A stretch of DNA of 64,000 nt from Pelagovum pacificum (GCF_016134045.1 NZ_CP065915.1:2732501-2796500), one strand, 5' to 3'; positions 33,357 through 41,309 are shown, counted from the first letter of the stretch. Numbers and translations are program-made. The notes: generated by a model not told the origin, from the letters alone.

Positions 33357-33910
33357 CCGCCGGGCTCGGCCACAACAACGGCCCCTCGATGGAGCCGGGC
33401 GTCGCATGGCGCCGTCATGCCTGGAAGAAGGCGCGGGCCGACCTGCTGCCGACCCTGCCGATCGAGGTGCTGCGCCTGCGGGTCGCGCGGGCCAAGGCGC
33501 TCGGCCTGCCCTACCGGACCTACGCCTCGGTGCGGGCCTCCACCGGGCGCGATGTGATCGGGTTCCTGTTCTCGACCAATGCGCTCGGCCTGTTGAAGCA
33601 GGACCGCGAGATGCCTGCGGATCGCGCCACGCGGCTCGACCAGCTGTCGAAGGTCGACCGGACGGCACTGGTGCAGGCGGGCCTCGATGCCGATCTCGTC
33701 GCGGCGCTTCCGGGGCTCGACGCGGCCCATCCCGCGCCGCTTTTTACCGAGAGCTGGTCAGGCACCCGGGCCATCCTGCTGGACGCGCTGCGCGCCCGCG
33801 CGGTGCCGGCGGACGGTGTGCTGATCGTGGGCGAGACGGCGATCGAGCGGAGCTGGGCGGAGACCGCCCGAACCGCAGGATTCCTGACGGGAGAAAGCTA
33901 CTTCGGCTGA
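33353..33910 (+). CDS. Hypothetical protein coupled to ribE
   Basis: A 185-residue protein with a GTG start that overlaps the ribE stop by two bases, which decides the start over longer frames. It begins VTAGLGHNNGPSMEPGVAWR; the GHNNGP motif recurs in several small alphaproteobacterial proteins of phage or cytoplasmic type. No catalytic motif is recognised; the C-terminal part, TRAILLDALRARAVPADGVL, is helical. Function unknown; its translation is coupled to riboflavin synthase. Confidence 0.72.
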   Translation: MTAGLGHNNGPSMEPGVAWRRHAWKKARADLLPTLPIEVLRLRVARAKALGLPYRTYASVRASTGRDVIGFLFSTNALGLLKQDREMPADRATRLDQLSKVDRTALVQAGLDADLVAALPGLDAAHPAPLFTESWSGTRAILLDALRARAVPADGVLIVGETAIERSWAETARTAGFLTGESYFG

Positions 33911-33916
33911 ACCGCC

Positions 33917-34507
33917 TCAGATGGCGTCGCCGAAATAGTGGCCCAGCGCTTCCTGAAGCTCCGTCTCCTCGTAGCCGAAGTGCGAGCGCACCACACGGCC
34001 AAGCGCCTCGAAACTCTCGCGCGCCCGCTTCAGCGCTTCGGCGGACGGATCGCGGCGCAGCGTCTCGGCGTCGGCGGCGAGCAGGTCGATCAGCTCGTGC
34101 ACGACCAGATGCTCTGCCTTCAGCTTCGCGACGACGGCGCTCAGGCCCGCGTTGCCGACGGAGTCGAGGCCCGGAAACATCTGCGCCTCCTCGATGTCGT
34201 GGTGGAAAGTCAGCATCTGGCATTCGCGACCGCAGAGCGTGCCGACGGCCTGCATGTTGCGCACCATTTCCATCGCCGGGACGGCATCGGCCAGTTGATC
34301 CGCCGCGCCGGGAACGCCTGCGGCAACCTGGTCGAGGATCTGGGCGAGGCGATGCATCTCCATCAGGTGACCCCGGTGGATCGCGGCAAGGTGCAGACCG
34401 CGGCGCCGGTCGTGGTCCGTGGCGCCCGGCACGGGGGGCGCCTTCGGGCGGCCGGCCTCGTCGAGGTCGGCGAGGTCCGGAATGCGGCGGGCGGTCGTCT
34501 CGGTCAC
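33917..34507 (-). CDS. Hemerythrin domain-containing protein
   Basis: A 196-residue protein with a four-helix HHE/hemerythrin-like domain that would hold a di-iron centre. Candidate iron ligands: HRGHLMEMHRL, FHHDIEEAQMFPGL (H-H-x-x-E-E), HLVVHELIDLL and HFGYEETELQEAL (H-x-x-x-E-E). The family includes oxygen/NO sensors and iron-repair or nitrosative-stress proteins. The start is a GTG at 34507 with AAGGAG 8 bp before it. It converges with the ribE transcript, with 6 bp between stops. Its promoter lies in the 34508-35006 gap. Confidence 0.88.
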   Translation of the reverse strand: MTETTARRIPDLADLDEAGRPKAPPVPGATDHDRRRGLHLAAIHRGHLMEMHRLAQILDQVAAGVPGAADQLADAVPAMEMVRNMQAVGTLCGRECQMLTFHHDIEEAQMFPGLDSVGNAGLSAVVAKLKAEHLVVHELIDLLAADAETLRRDPSAEALKRARESFEALGRVVRSHFGYEETELQEALGHYFGDAI

Positions 34508-34586
34508 GTGGCGGGCTCCTTTCGGTCTGGTTTCCGGAGGTAACTGCCCGGGCGTCGAGCGACAAGGCGGCACTGACCGGGGACCA

Positions 34587-34631
34587 GGTTACCAAGTGGT
34601 GACCATTGGTGACGTGAAGAGTGTGACGTGA
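34587..34631. promoter_or_regulatory. Phased GGTKACC repeats, possible operator
   Basis: GGTTACCA at 34587, GGTGACCA at 34598 and GGTGACG at 34608 are spaced 11 and 10 bp, one helical turn, and overlap a 9-bp direct repeat GTGACGTGA (two copies, 14 bp apart). The cluster lies 80-125 bp upstream of the hemerythrin start and may be its regulatory site. Confidence 0.4.
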
Positions 34632-34784
34632 TCGTCTTGCACTGCGGCCATGATGAATGCGGGAAGCTGTGTCCACCTTATGGCTGGTGTCGCTTGCCCC
34701 GCCTGTCGACATCGCCGGGGCCTAGCCCGACTGACGGCCCGACGATCCCGTTCGCAGCAAACACGCCTGCACTGCTGCTGACCC

Positions 34785-34805
34785 CGAATTTTCGCCGAGA
34801 ATTCG
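34785..34805. repeat. AT-rich palindromic repeat, copy 1
   Basis: A 21-bp near-palindrome with arms CGAATTTTC and GAGAATTCG; it differs at one base from the copy at 45129-45149. It lies alone in the ribB upstream region. Confidence 0.6.
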
Positions 34806-35006
34806 CAAGTAGGATGGGTTTCGATGGCGTTAAATTCGGACGGTCGAAGTGCTGTCCGGACCGTGACCGCGGCAACGGGCCGCTGACGCCGCGGCGGGGT
34901 TCGACCTCACCGCGCACAGCTCCTGCGCCCGGCCCTCGGGATGGCTACCCTTCCCTTCCCGCGCGCCATGACTTATCTGCGCCCCGGAAACTGACGGCGA
35001 GCGCGC

Positions 35007-36131
35007 ATGACTTACGATTCTTCAGGCCCCGTTGAGCGTGACTGGTCCGATGCGATCTCCTCGATCGAGGAAATCATCGAGGACGCGCGCAACGGCCGGA
35101 TGTTCATCCTCGTCGACCACGAGGACCGCGAGAACGAGGGCGACCTCGTCATCCCGGCCCAGATGGCGACGCCGGACGCGATCAATTTCATGGCGACCCA
35201 CGGCCGCGGGCTTATCTGCCTGTCGATGCCGGGCGAGCGGATCGACCAGCTCGGCCTCTCGCTGATGTCGACGAACAACTCCTCGCGCCACGAGACTGCC
35301 TTCACCATCTCGATCGAGGCCCGCGAGGGCGTGACCACCGGTATCTCCGCGCACGACCGCGCGCGCACCATCGCGGTCGCCATCGACCCGACCAAGGGCG
35401 CCGCCGAGATCGCGACGCCGGGCCACGTCTTCCCGCTGCGCGCCCGCGACGGCGGCGTGCTGGTCCGCGCCGGCCATACCGAGGCCGCGGTCGACATCTC
35501 GCGGCTTGCCGGGCTGAACGCCGCCGGCGTGATCTGCGAGATCATGAAGGAGGACGGGTCAATGGCCCGTCTGCCCGACCTCGTGTCCTTCGCGCAGCTG
35601 CACGGGTTGAAGATCGGCACGATCTCCGACCTGATCGCCTACCGCCGCCGCAATGACAACCTTGTCCGCCTGCGCACCGAGCGCACGGTCGAGAGCGAGT
35701 TCGGCGGCGACTGGAAGATGCGGATCTTCACCGACACCGCCCACGGCGACGAGCACATCGTTCTGAGCCAGGGCGATCTCGAAACGGATGAGCCTGTGCT
35801 CGTGCGGATGCATGCGCTCGACCCGCTGCAGGACGTGCTGGGCCTCGGGCCGGCCGGCACCTCGACCGAGTTCGGGCGCGCGATGGAAGTCGTCGCCCGC
35901 GAGGGCCGGGGCGCGGTCGTGCTGATCCGCGACACCTCGATGAAACTGCGCCTGCAGGACGATCCGTCGCCGCAGACGCTCCGCCAGTATGGTCTCGGTG
36001 CGCAGATCCTGTCGTCGCTCGGCCTGTCCAAGATCACCCTGCTGACGGATTCCCCCCTTCCCCGGGTCGTCGGGCTCGACGCCTACGGGCTCGAGATCGT
36101 CGGCACCCGCCGCATCACGGAGACCGCCTGA
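35007..36131 (+). CDS. ribB: 3,4-dihydroxy-2-butanone-4-phosphate synthase with degenerate RibA domain
   Basis: Makes the four-carbon unit of riboflavin from ribulose 5-phosphate. 374 residues. The RibB domain (about 15-220) has DHEDRENEGDLVIPAQ with the metal-binding acidic residues, HGRGLICLSM and RAGHTEAAVD. The C-terminal half has the fold of GTP cyclohydrolase II but lacks its zinc ligands: the usual C-x2-GD-x8-CxC region reads MHALDPLQDVLGLGPAG, and the R-Q-E-G-R active-site stretch reads RDTSMKLR. So it should be a bifunctional-looking protein with RibB activity only. ribH follows, overlapping its stop. Confidence 0.92.
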   Translation: MTYDSSGPVERDWSDAISSIEEIIEDARNGRMFILVDHEDRENEGDLVIPAQMATPDAINFMATHGRGLICLSMPGERIDQLGLSLMSTNNSSRHETAFTISIEAREGVTTGISAHDRARTIAVAIDPTKGAAEIATPGHVFPLRARDGGVLVRAGHTEAAVDISRLAGLNAAGVICEIMKEDGSMARLPDLVSFAQLHGLKIGTISDLIAYRRRNDNLVRLRTERTVESEFGGDWKMRIFTDTAHGDEHIVLSQGDLETDEPVLVRMHALDPLQDVLGLGPAGTSTEFGRAMEVVAREGRGAVVLIRDTSMKLRLQDDPSPQTLRQYGLGAQILSSLGLSKITLLTDSPLPRVVGLDAYGLEIVGTRRITETA

Positions 36132-36661
36132 TGGCCGGAGCCAGCCACAAGTTACTCGATCGCCCGACCTTCGATGCGCCGGTGAAGATCCTGTTCGTCG
36201 TCGCCCCCTACTATGAAGACATCGCCGACCAGCTGGTCGCGGGCGCCAAGGCCGAGATCGAGGCCGCCGGCGCGACGTGGGAGCTGATCGAGGTGCCCGG
36301 TGCACTCGAAGTGCCGACCGCCATCGGCATCGCTGGACGAATGTCCGACTTCGACGGGTACGTCGCGCTCGGCTGCGTGATCCGGGGCGAGACGACGCAT
36401 TACGAGACGGTCTGCAACGACAGCTCGCGCGGGATCACGATGCTCGGCCTCGCGGGTCACTGCATCGGCAACGGCATCCTGACGGTCGAAACGTACGAGC
36501 AGGCCGCCGTCCGGGCCGAGGCCGCCGGCCAGAACAAGGGTGGCGGGGCCGCCGCCGCCGCGCTCCACCTCGTCGCGCTCGCCCGTCGCTGGGGCAAGCC
36601 CTCGCGCGGGGTCGGTTTCAGCCGGGATGGCCTGATGGCCGGCGGTGAGGACCAGGCATGA
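36131..36661 (+). CDS. ribH: 6,7-dimethyl-8-ribityllumazine synthase
   Basis: Joins the RibB product with the pyrimidine to form lumazine, the substrate of RibE. 176 residues. Substrate-binding blocks: VAPYYEDIADQLVAGA, VPGALEVPTAIG and CVIRGETTHYETVCND with the catalytic His (about 96) and IGNGILTVET. Length is slightly above the usual 155-160 because of a C-terminal tail (RRWGKPSRGVGFSRDGLM). Start overlaps the ribB stop; the nusB start overlaps its stop by four bases (ATGA), so the three are translated in series. Confidence 0.95.
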   Translation: MAGASHKLLDRPTFDAPVKILFVVAPYYEDIADQLVAGAKAEIEAAGATWELIEVPGALEVPTAIGIAGRMSDFDGYVALGCVIRGETTHYETVCNDSSRGITMLGLAGHCIGNGILTVETYEQAAVRAEAAGQNKGGGAAAAALHLVALARRWGKPSRGVGFSRDGLMAGGEDQA

Positions 36662-37137
36662 GCGATATGCCTCAGATATCCGGCAACCAGCGGCGCAAGA
36701 TGCGCTCCGCAGCGCGGTTCTACGCGGTGCAGGCGTTGTTCCAGATGGAAGCCGCGCAGACCTCCGTCGACAAGGTCATGCACGAGTTCGAGGATCACCG
36801 CTTCGGCGAAGTCTTCGAAGAAGGCGAGATGCAGGAGGGCGACTCCGACACGTTCCGCAAGCTCTGCGAGGGCGCCGTCGACAACCAGGCGAAGATCGAC
36901 CAGATGACCGACCGCGCGCTCGTGGCGAAATGGCCCATCGCCCGGATCGACCCGACCCTGCGCGCCCTGTTCCGCGTCGCCGGGGCCGAGCTGATCGGCC
37001 CGGACACGCCGCCGCGCGTCGTCATCGTCGAGTTCGTGGACATCGCCCGCGCCTTCTTCCCCGAAGGCAAGGAGCCGTCCTTCGTGAACGCCGTCCTCGA
37101 CCACATGGCGCGGGAAGCGAAGCCGGAGGCCTTCTAG
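36658..37137 (+). CDS. nusB: Transcription antitermination protein NusB
   Basis: An RNA-binding all-helical protein that with NusE (S10) binds boxA of rRNA transcripts. 159 residues; starts MSDMPQISGNQRRKMRSAAR with the Arg-rich first helix, then FYAVQALFQMEA, and ends with VIVEFVDIARAFFPEGKEPS and FVNAVLDHMA, both conserved. The ATG overlaps the ribH stop. The link ribH-nusB is widespread in proteobacteria. Confidence 0.95.
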   Translation: MSDMPQISGNQRRKMRSAARFYAVQALFQMEAAQTSVDKVMHEFEDHRFGEVFEEGEMQEGDSDTFRKLCEGAVDNQAKIDQMTDRALVAKWPIARIDPTLRALFRVAGAELIGPDTPPRVVIVEFVDIARAFFPEGKEPSFVNAVLDHMAREAKPEAF

Positions 37138-37210
37138 GCCCGGCACTGGACGCTCCCGCTCACCGCCCCTATCCTTTGAGGCAACACCCCGGAGAATGGG
37201 AAACCTGCCG

Positions 37211-37546
37211 ATGATCGCCCGGTCCCGACTTTGCCGTCTCTACCTGCGCAGCGTGGCCATCGGCTTTGCCGCGGCCGCGGTCTTCGTGGCGTTGCTGCTC
37301 GGCTTCGACGTTGGCCGGCTTGGCCAGCTCGTCGCGCGCGACCCTGCGGGGATGCTGGCGGTGCTCATGCTGTGGATTTTCAACGGGATCGTCTTCAGCG
37401 GCGTGCAGTTCGGAATCGCCGTGATGGCCGTGGCCGAGCGTCCGGACGGCTCCGGCGGGCCGGGACACCGGGCGTTCAGCGCAACCCCGGTTCCCGTCAC
37501 CGTAGAGGCACGGACCCGCAGCCCCCGTCCTGTCGTTGAGCGTTAA
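37211..37546 (+). CDS. Hypothetical small membrane protein
   Basis: A 111-residue protein with two hydrophobic segments (about 12-34 and 47-75) joined by a short polar loop, and a basic Pro-rich tail. It resembles nothing I can name. The ATG at 37211, 8 bp after GGGAA, is preferred over the ATG at 37196, where the GGAGA sits too close. It lies 73 bp after nusB and 16 bp before the HdeD-type gene, so both membrane proteins may be co-expressed. Confidence 0.65.
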   Translation: MIARSRLCRLYLRSVAIGFAAAAVFVALLLGFDVGRLGQLVARDPAGMLAVLMLWIFNGIVFSGVQFGIAVMAVAERPDGSGGPGHRAFSATPVPVTVEARTRSPRPVVER

Positions 37547-37562
37547 AAACGGAGTTCCAGAC

Positions 37563-38111
37563 ATGCCCGATCAGACCCCCTATTCCGACGACCTGATGGC
37601 GCATGTGCGCGAGCACAAGGGCCGGTTTCGCTGGCTCGGCATCGCGCTGATCGTTGCCGGGGCGCTCGCGGTCATCTTTCCGCTCGTCGCGTCGATCACG
37701 GCCAAGATCATGGTCGGGTGGTTCCTGCTGATCGTCGGGGCCGTCACGCTTTGGCACGCGTTCCAGTCGCGCAGCTGGCGCGAAGCGATCCTGTCGGGCC
37801 TCGTCGGCGTGCTGCAGATCGCGGCGGGCGTCTACCTCGCCTTCTTCCCGCTCACCGGGCTGATCGGGCTGACGTTGCTCCTCGGCGTGCTCTTCGCGTT
37901 TCAGGGCGGGATCGAGATCGCGATGGCCATGCGGGCGCGGCCGACGCAGGGCTGGGTCTGGATGCTGGTGTCGGGCATCGCCTCGGCGCTCCTGGCGATC
38001 TTCCTGATCGCCGGGCTTCCGGGGACGGCGCTGTGGGCGATCGGGCTGCTGCTCGGCGTCAACTTCCTGACGTCGGGGTTTGCCTTCCTCGCCCTGTCGC
38101 GGATCGCCTGA
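37563..38111 (+). CDS. HdeD/DUF308 family membrane protein
   Basis: A 182-residue inner-membrane protein with six hydrophobic segments in three hairpin pairs, as in HdeD, the acid-resistance membrane protein of enteric bacteria. Typical blocks: WLGIALIVAGALAVIFPLVA, GWFLLIVGAVTLWHAFQSR and AGVYLAFFPLTGLIGLTLLL. Function in this lineage is unknown. It follows a small membrane-protein gene and ends before a 309-bp gap. Confidence 0.86.
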   Translation: MPDQTPYSDDLMAHVREHKGRFRWLGIALIVAGALAVIFPLVASITAKIMVGWFLLIVGAVTLWHAFQSRSWREAILSGLVGVLQIAAGVYLAFFPLTGLIGLTLLLGVLFAFQGGIEIAMAMRARPTQGWVWMLVSGIASALLAIFLIAGLPGTALWAIGLLLGVNFLTSGFAFLALSRIA

Positions 38112-38420
38112 GGGTCAAAGGTGGCGGGAACCGCTGCAGCCGTGGGGGTAAGAATTCCCGAGGACCTGTATATACAGGTGGGCGCCAGATAACCGGACCA
38201 GGGCCCGGACAGAGCCAGCTCCCTCGGAGTTGCTTAAGGCCACTGGAATTATCCCGTTCACGTACAGAGCAGAAGCCCGCCGAGGCCAGAGCTAGTTCCC
38301 ACCCCGGCTTCCCGCAAGGGTGACGTGGCAAAATTGTAGAACCGGAGCCGCTTGCAGGCGGACAATGCTCCGCCCCTCGCGGGTCTTTACGGATGTTTCC
38401 CTTTTGTTCATACTCTCACC
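38112..38420. other. 309-bp gap before mmcB, with a 16-bp palindrome
   Basis: No gene or known RNA was recognised. The clearest structure is a perfect palindrome ACCTGTATATACAGGT at 38164-38179. I see no alphaproteobacterial SOS box (GTTC-N7-GTTC) near mmcB. Confidence 0.5.
38164..38179. promoter_or_regulatory. Perfect 16-bp palindrome, possible operator
   Basis: ACCTGTATATACAGGT is fully self-complementary, starting 53 bp after the HdeD-type stop and 241 bp before the mmcB start. Its outer bases recall lux boxes and its core recalls enteric LexA boxes, but the spacing fits neither. Confidence 0.45.
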
Positions 38421-38882
38421 ATGCCTGACGATTTCGACCCCACGATCTTCAAACCCGGCCAGCTCCTCGCCCGAGGGGTGTGCCGGCACCTGCTGACGCA
38501 TGATTTCGTCTCGGTGGAGGAACTGACGCCGGAGCGTGGCCTCCGGGTCGATGTGATGGCGCTCGGCCGCAAGCAGGAGGTCTGGGTGGTCGAGTGCAAA
38601 TCGTCCCGCGCCGACTTCCAGTCAGATCACAAATGGCAGAACTACCTGCCCTACTGCGACCGGTTCTTCTGGGCCGTCGACGAGGATTTCCCGGTCGAGC
38701 TGCTGCCCGAGGAAACCGGCCTCATCATCGCGGATGCCTACGACGCGGAGATCGTGCGGATGTCGCCGGAAACGAAGCTCGCCGCGCCCCGGCGAAAGGT
38801 GATGGTCGCGAAGTTCGCCCGGCACGCGGCGCTACGCGCGCACGCCGCCCGGGACCCCGGGATCACTTCTTTTTCTTTGTGA
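38421..38882 (+). CDS. mmcB: MmcB family DNA repair protein
   Basis: A 153-residue nuclease-fold protein of the MmcB family (DUF1052), linked in Caulobacter to the SOS-induced mutagenic repair set with imuA, imuB and dnaE2. The PD-(D/E)xK-like core is visible: RVDVMALGRKQEVWVVECKS (D...E-x-K) at about 42-61, then SDHKWQNYLPYCDRFFWAVD. I start at MPDDFDPT (38421). Its 3' end overlaps the convergent DUF6324 gene by 20 bp. Confidence 0.9.
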   Translation: MPDDFDPTIFKPGQLLARGVCRHLLTHDFVSVEELTPERGLRVDVMALGRKQEVWVVECKSSRADFQSDHKWQNYLPYCDRFFWAVDEDFPVELLPEETGLIIADAYDAEIVRMSPETKLAAPRRKVMVAKFARHAALRAHAARDPGITSFSL

Positions 38883-39060
38883 GCTGGCGCGCGGACTTGG
38901 CGGCGGCCATGATCTCTTCGGCGATGTCCTCGGCCTCTTCGGGGTCGAAGTCCATCGGGATCTCGGCCCCGCCGCCTTCCACGTAGATGCGTACCATGCC
39001 CTTGTCGGTCGGACCGATCTGCAGGTTGGCCTCGATGTCGCGTTCGGTGTCGATACCCAT
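38863..39060 (-). CDS. DUF6324 family small protein
   Basis: A 65-residue acidic protein with a Lys-rich end (LTKKKK), of a family seen beside mmcB in Rhodobacterales. It reads MGIDTERDIEANLQIGPTDK, then MVRIYVEGGGAEIPMDFDPEEAEDIAEEI; the second half should form an acidic helix. AAGGAC precedes the ATG at 39060. Function unknown. The overlap of its 3' end with mmcB on the other strand is 20 bp. Confidence 0.82.
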   Translation of the reverse strand: MGIDTERDIEANLQIGPTDKGMVRIYVEGGGAEIPMDFDPEEAEDIAEEIMAAAKSARQLTKKKK

Positions 39061-39138
39061 GTTCGCCGTCCTTTGCCTATCGGGGGCATATCGCGCCGCC
39101 GAGCTTGATTGACAAGGGGTGCGGGTCAAGGATGGGCC

Positions 39139-39621
39139 ATGTCAGAGATCATCCTGCGCCCCTATACCCCAGACGATGCCGCGTGGCTGGTGGAGCGGCA
39201 CGCCGACCTCTACGCCCGTGACGAGGGGTTCGACGGCACCTTCGGCCCGCTCGTCGCCGGACTCCTCGCCGACTTCTCCGCCCATGCCGACCCGGAGCGC
39301 GAGGCCGGCTGGATCGCGATGCAGGACGGCGCGCCGATCGGCTCCATCTTCTGCGTCTCGGGCTCCCCCGGCTCGGCCAAGCTGCGGCTGTTCCTGATCG
39401 TGCCGGAGGCACGGGGACAGGGGCTCGGCCACATGCTGCTCGACCAGTGTATGTCCTTCGCCGGAGATGCGGGCTACCGGCGGATGGAGCTCTGGACTCA
39501 CGAGAGCCACCGGGCCGCCTGCGCGCTCTACGCCAAGTTCGGCTGGCGGCTCGTCGACAGCCATCCTGTTACCTCCTTCGGGGTCGATCTGATCGAGCAA
39601 AGCTGGGAAATCGACCTTTGA
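39139..39621 (+). CDS. GNAT family N-acetyltransferase
   Basis: A 160-residue acetyltransferase. Acetyl-CoA motif: LFLIVPEARGQGLGHMLLDQ (V-P-E-x-R-G-Q-G-L-G), followed by ELWTHESHRAACALYAKFGW. It resembles the acetyltransferase domain found fused to MarR regulators (W-T-x-x-x-L-x-x-A-x-x-x-Y-x-x-x-G-F/W). The ATG at 39139 is preferred to the one at 39109 because the added residues are not conserved in kind. Substrate unknown. It precedes tRNA-His by 44 bp. Confidence 0.88.
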   Translation: MSEIILRPYTPDDAAWLVERHADLYARDEGFDGTFGPLVAGLLADFSAHADPEREAGWIAMQDGAPIGSIFCVSGSPGSAKLRLFLIVPEARGQGLGHMLLDQCMSFAGDAGYRRMELWTHESHRAACALYAKFGWRLVDSHPVTSFGVDLIEQSWEIDL

Positions 39622-39665
39622 AGGCCTTGCATTCACGGCACGTGGCCGCTAATTCCCCCGCCAGT

Positions 39666-39742
39666 GCCGCCTTAGCTCAGTAGGTTAGAGCGCTTGATTG
39701 TGGATCAAGAGGTCTCCCGTTCGAACCGGGAAGGCGGTACCA
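39666..39742 (+). tRNA. tRNA-His (anticodon GTG), G-1-less alphaproteobacterial type
   Basis: A 77-nt cloverleaf with encoded CCA: D-arm GCTC/GAGC, anticodon stem CTTGA/TCAAG with loop TTGTGGA, T-arm TCCCG/CGGGA. The acceptor stem GCCGCCT/AGGCGGT makes position 1-72 a G-U pair. The base before G1 is T, so no G-1 is encoded, and the discriminator is A73, not C73. This is the known deviation of a large alphaproteobacterial clade, where HisRS no longer needs G-1. Confidence 0.96.
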
Positions 39743-39829
39743 CCTTTCCCCAGACCAGCAGACGATCCGCGCTTGCCCCCGGCGGCGGCGCGCTAGGTTG
39801 CTGCACGACATGACATGAGGGAGGACGGC

Positions 39830-40666
39830 ATGACACATCCGGCAATCGAAGCGGGCAAGGTCGCGATCATCACCGGCGGGGCGAGTGGCATCGGGCTGGC
39901 CGCGGCAAAGCGGCTTGGCGGCGCCGGCATGAAGATCGTGCTGGTCGACCTCGCCGGCGAACGGCTGGAGCAGGCCGTGGCCGAATTGCGCAACGACGGC
40001 ATAGAAGCCGTCGCGGTCGGCGGCGACGTCAGCGAACGTGCGACGCACGAGGCGGCGAAGGCCGCGGCAGACGGGCTGGGCGCGACGTCGATCCTGATGT
40101 CGAACGCAGGAATCGGCGGAGAGGGCCAGATCCTCGGCTCCGAGGCCGCGTGGCAGCGGACGCTCGGCACGAATATCTGGGGCTCGGTCCATGCGGTGCA
40201 GGTGAACCTGCCCGACATGATCGCCTCGGTCGGGCCGGCGGCGGTGATCTGCACCGGCTCCAAGCAGGGCATCACCCTGCCGCCGGGCGACACGGCCTAC
40301 AACGTGAGCAAGGCGGCGCTGCGGGCCTTCACCGAATCCCTGTCGCATGACCTCGTGACGGACACGGGCGGGCGCGTGACGGCGCATCTGCTGATTCCGG
40401 GCTGGACCTTCACCGGTCTCACCGCCGCCGATCCAGGCGCGGAGAAGCCGGCCGGAGCCTGGACGGCCGACCAGGTGGCGGACTACATGATCGAGGGGAT
40501 GGATCGAGGCGATTTCTACCTTCTTTGCCCCGACAACGACGTCGACCGGCCGACGGACGAAAAGCGGATGCTCTGGCACGCCGGAGACATCGTCGAGAAT
40601 CGCCCTGCCCTGTCGCGCTGGCACCCAGACCATGCCGCGGCGTTCGACGCCTTCATGAAAGGCTAG
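39830..40666 (+). CDS. SDR family oxidoreductase
   Basis: A 278-residue classical SDR. Cofactor motif ITGGASGIGLAAAKRL, SNAGIGG, Ser in CTGSKQGIT, and the catalytic Y-x3-K in AYNVSK. LVDLAGERLEQ ends in Asp after strand 2, so NAD is the more likely cofactor. AGGGAGG precedes the ATG at 39830. Substrate unknown. Its 3' end overlaps the convergent GNAT gene by four bases. Confidence 0.92.
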   Translation: MTHPAIEAGKVAIITGGASGIGLAAAKRLGGAGMKIVLVDLAGERLEQAVAELRNDGIEAVAVGGDVSERATHEAAKAAADGLGATSILMSNAGIGGEGQILGSEAAWQRTLGTNIWGSVHAVQVNLPDMIASVGPAAVICTGSKQGITLPPGDTAYNVSKAALRAFTESLSHDLVTDTGGRVTAHLLIPGWTFTGLTAADPGAEKPAGAWTADQVADYMIEGMDRGDFYLLCPDNDVDRPTDEKRMLWHAGDIVENRPALSRWHPDHAAAFDAFMKG

Positions 40667-41154
40667 AGGTCGCGGGCCATTCGGATGATCGGAAAGTCGA
40701 TGCCGGGGGCGAGCTGGATGGTCGCCTCCGCCTCCTCGCCGAATCCCAACGCGCGGTAGAATGGCACCGCCGTCCGGGTCGCCTCGCAGTTCATCCGGTG
40801 GTGGCCGGCGGCGCGGGCGGTGGCGAAGATCGTGCCGAATATCGCGCGACCGATGCCCTGCCGGGCGAGCCGGTGGTCGGCGACCACGTGGCGGACGCGC
40901 GACACCTGGCCGGACCGGGCGGACCAGCCGCCAGCGCCGACGATGCTGCCCTGACGCTCTGCGATGAAATAAGTCGGACTCGACAGCAGCGAGGGCTGGG
41001 CGCGGGCCATCACGGGAATCGCTGTGACCAGCACCGACGGCGGATAATCCTCCTTCAGCAGCGCCGGATAGGTGCGCCCGAAGAGTGCGTCGAGCTCCGC
41101 AAGGTCGGCGGGGCTGGCGCGTCGGACGCGGATGTCATGGCGCGTTTCGGTCAT
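40663..41154 (-). CDS. GNAT family N-acetyltransferase
   Basis: A 163-residue acetyltransferase. Motif A: VRHVVADHRLARQGIGRAIF (R-x-G-I-G), then AAGHHRMNCEATRTAVPFYR ending in GFGEE. Entire in length for the family. Substrate unknown. It converges with the SDR gene (4-bp overlap) and lies downstream of rpmG on the same strand, beyond a strong terminator, so it needs its own promoter in the 41155-41250 stretch. Confidence 0.9.
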   Translation of the reverse strand: MTETRHDIRVRRASPADLAELDALFGRTYPALLKEDYPPSVLVTAIPVMARAQPSLLSSPTYFIAERQGSIVGAGGWSARSGQVSRVRHVVADHRLARQGIGRAIFGTIFATARAAGHHRMNCEATRTAVPFYRALGFGEEAEATIQLAPGIDFPIIRMARDL

Positions 41155-41249
41155 GTCGGAAATCTACGCCTAGGACATCGACGCGGATAGTCGCGACAGC
41201 GCAGACGGCTGGCGGGCGGTTTGCACCGATGGCAGGAGCGGTCCGGCAA

Positions 41250-41284
41250 CAAAAGAAAGGGGCCATGCCTCGCGGCACAGCCCC
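41250..41284 (-). terminator. Intrinsic terminator of rpmG
   Basis: On the minus strand an 11-bp stem (41284-41274 with 41269-41259) closed by a GCGA tetraloop is followed by TTTCTTTT. It lies 25 bp after the rpmG stop. Confidence 0.88.
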
Positions 41285-41309
41285 ATTGTCCCTCGTCGGG
41301 AAGGCGATC

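Larger units (their letters stand above)
34508..35006. other. 499-bp intergenic region between hemerythrin gene and ribB
   Basis: This divergent region holds GGT(T/G)ACC-type direct repeats at 34587-34614, two copies of GTGACGTGA (34609-34617, 34623-34631) and a short AT-rich palindrome (34785-34805). I looked for an FMN riboswitch (RFN element) before ribB and did not find its conserved blocks. No gene is supported. Confidence 0.6.

Noticed and set aside
34631..35006. Possible FMN riboswitch upstream of ribB
   Set aside because: Regulation of ribB by an RFN element is common, but none of its conserved blocks is recognisable here or upstream of ribE.
38164..38179. Lux box or LexA box reading of the palindrome
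   Set aside because: CTG and CAG are separated by 6 bp, not 10 as in lux boxes; LexA sites of alphaproteobacteria are direct GTTC-N7-GTTC repeats, and the enteric LexA box is longer.
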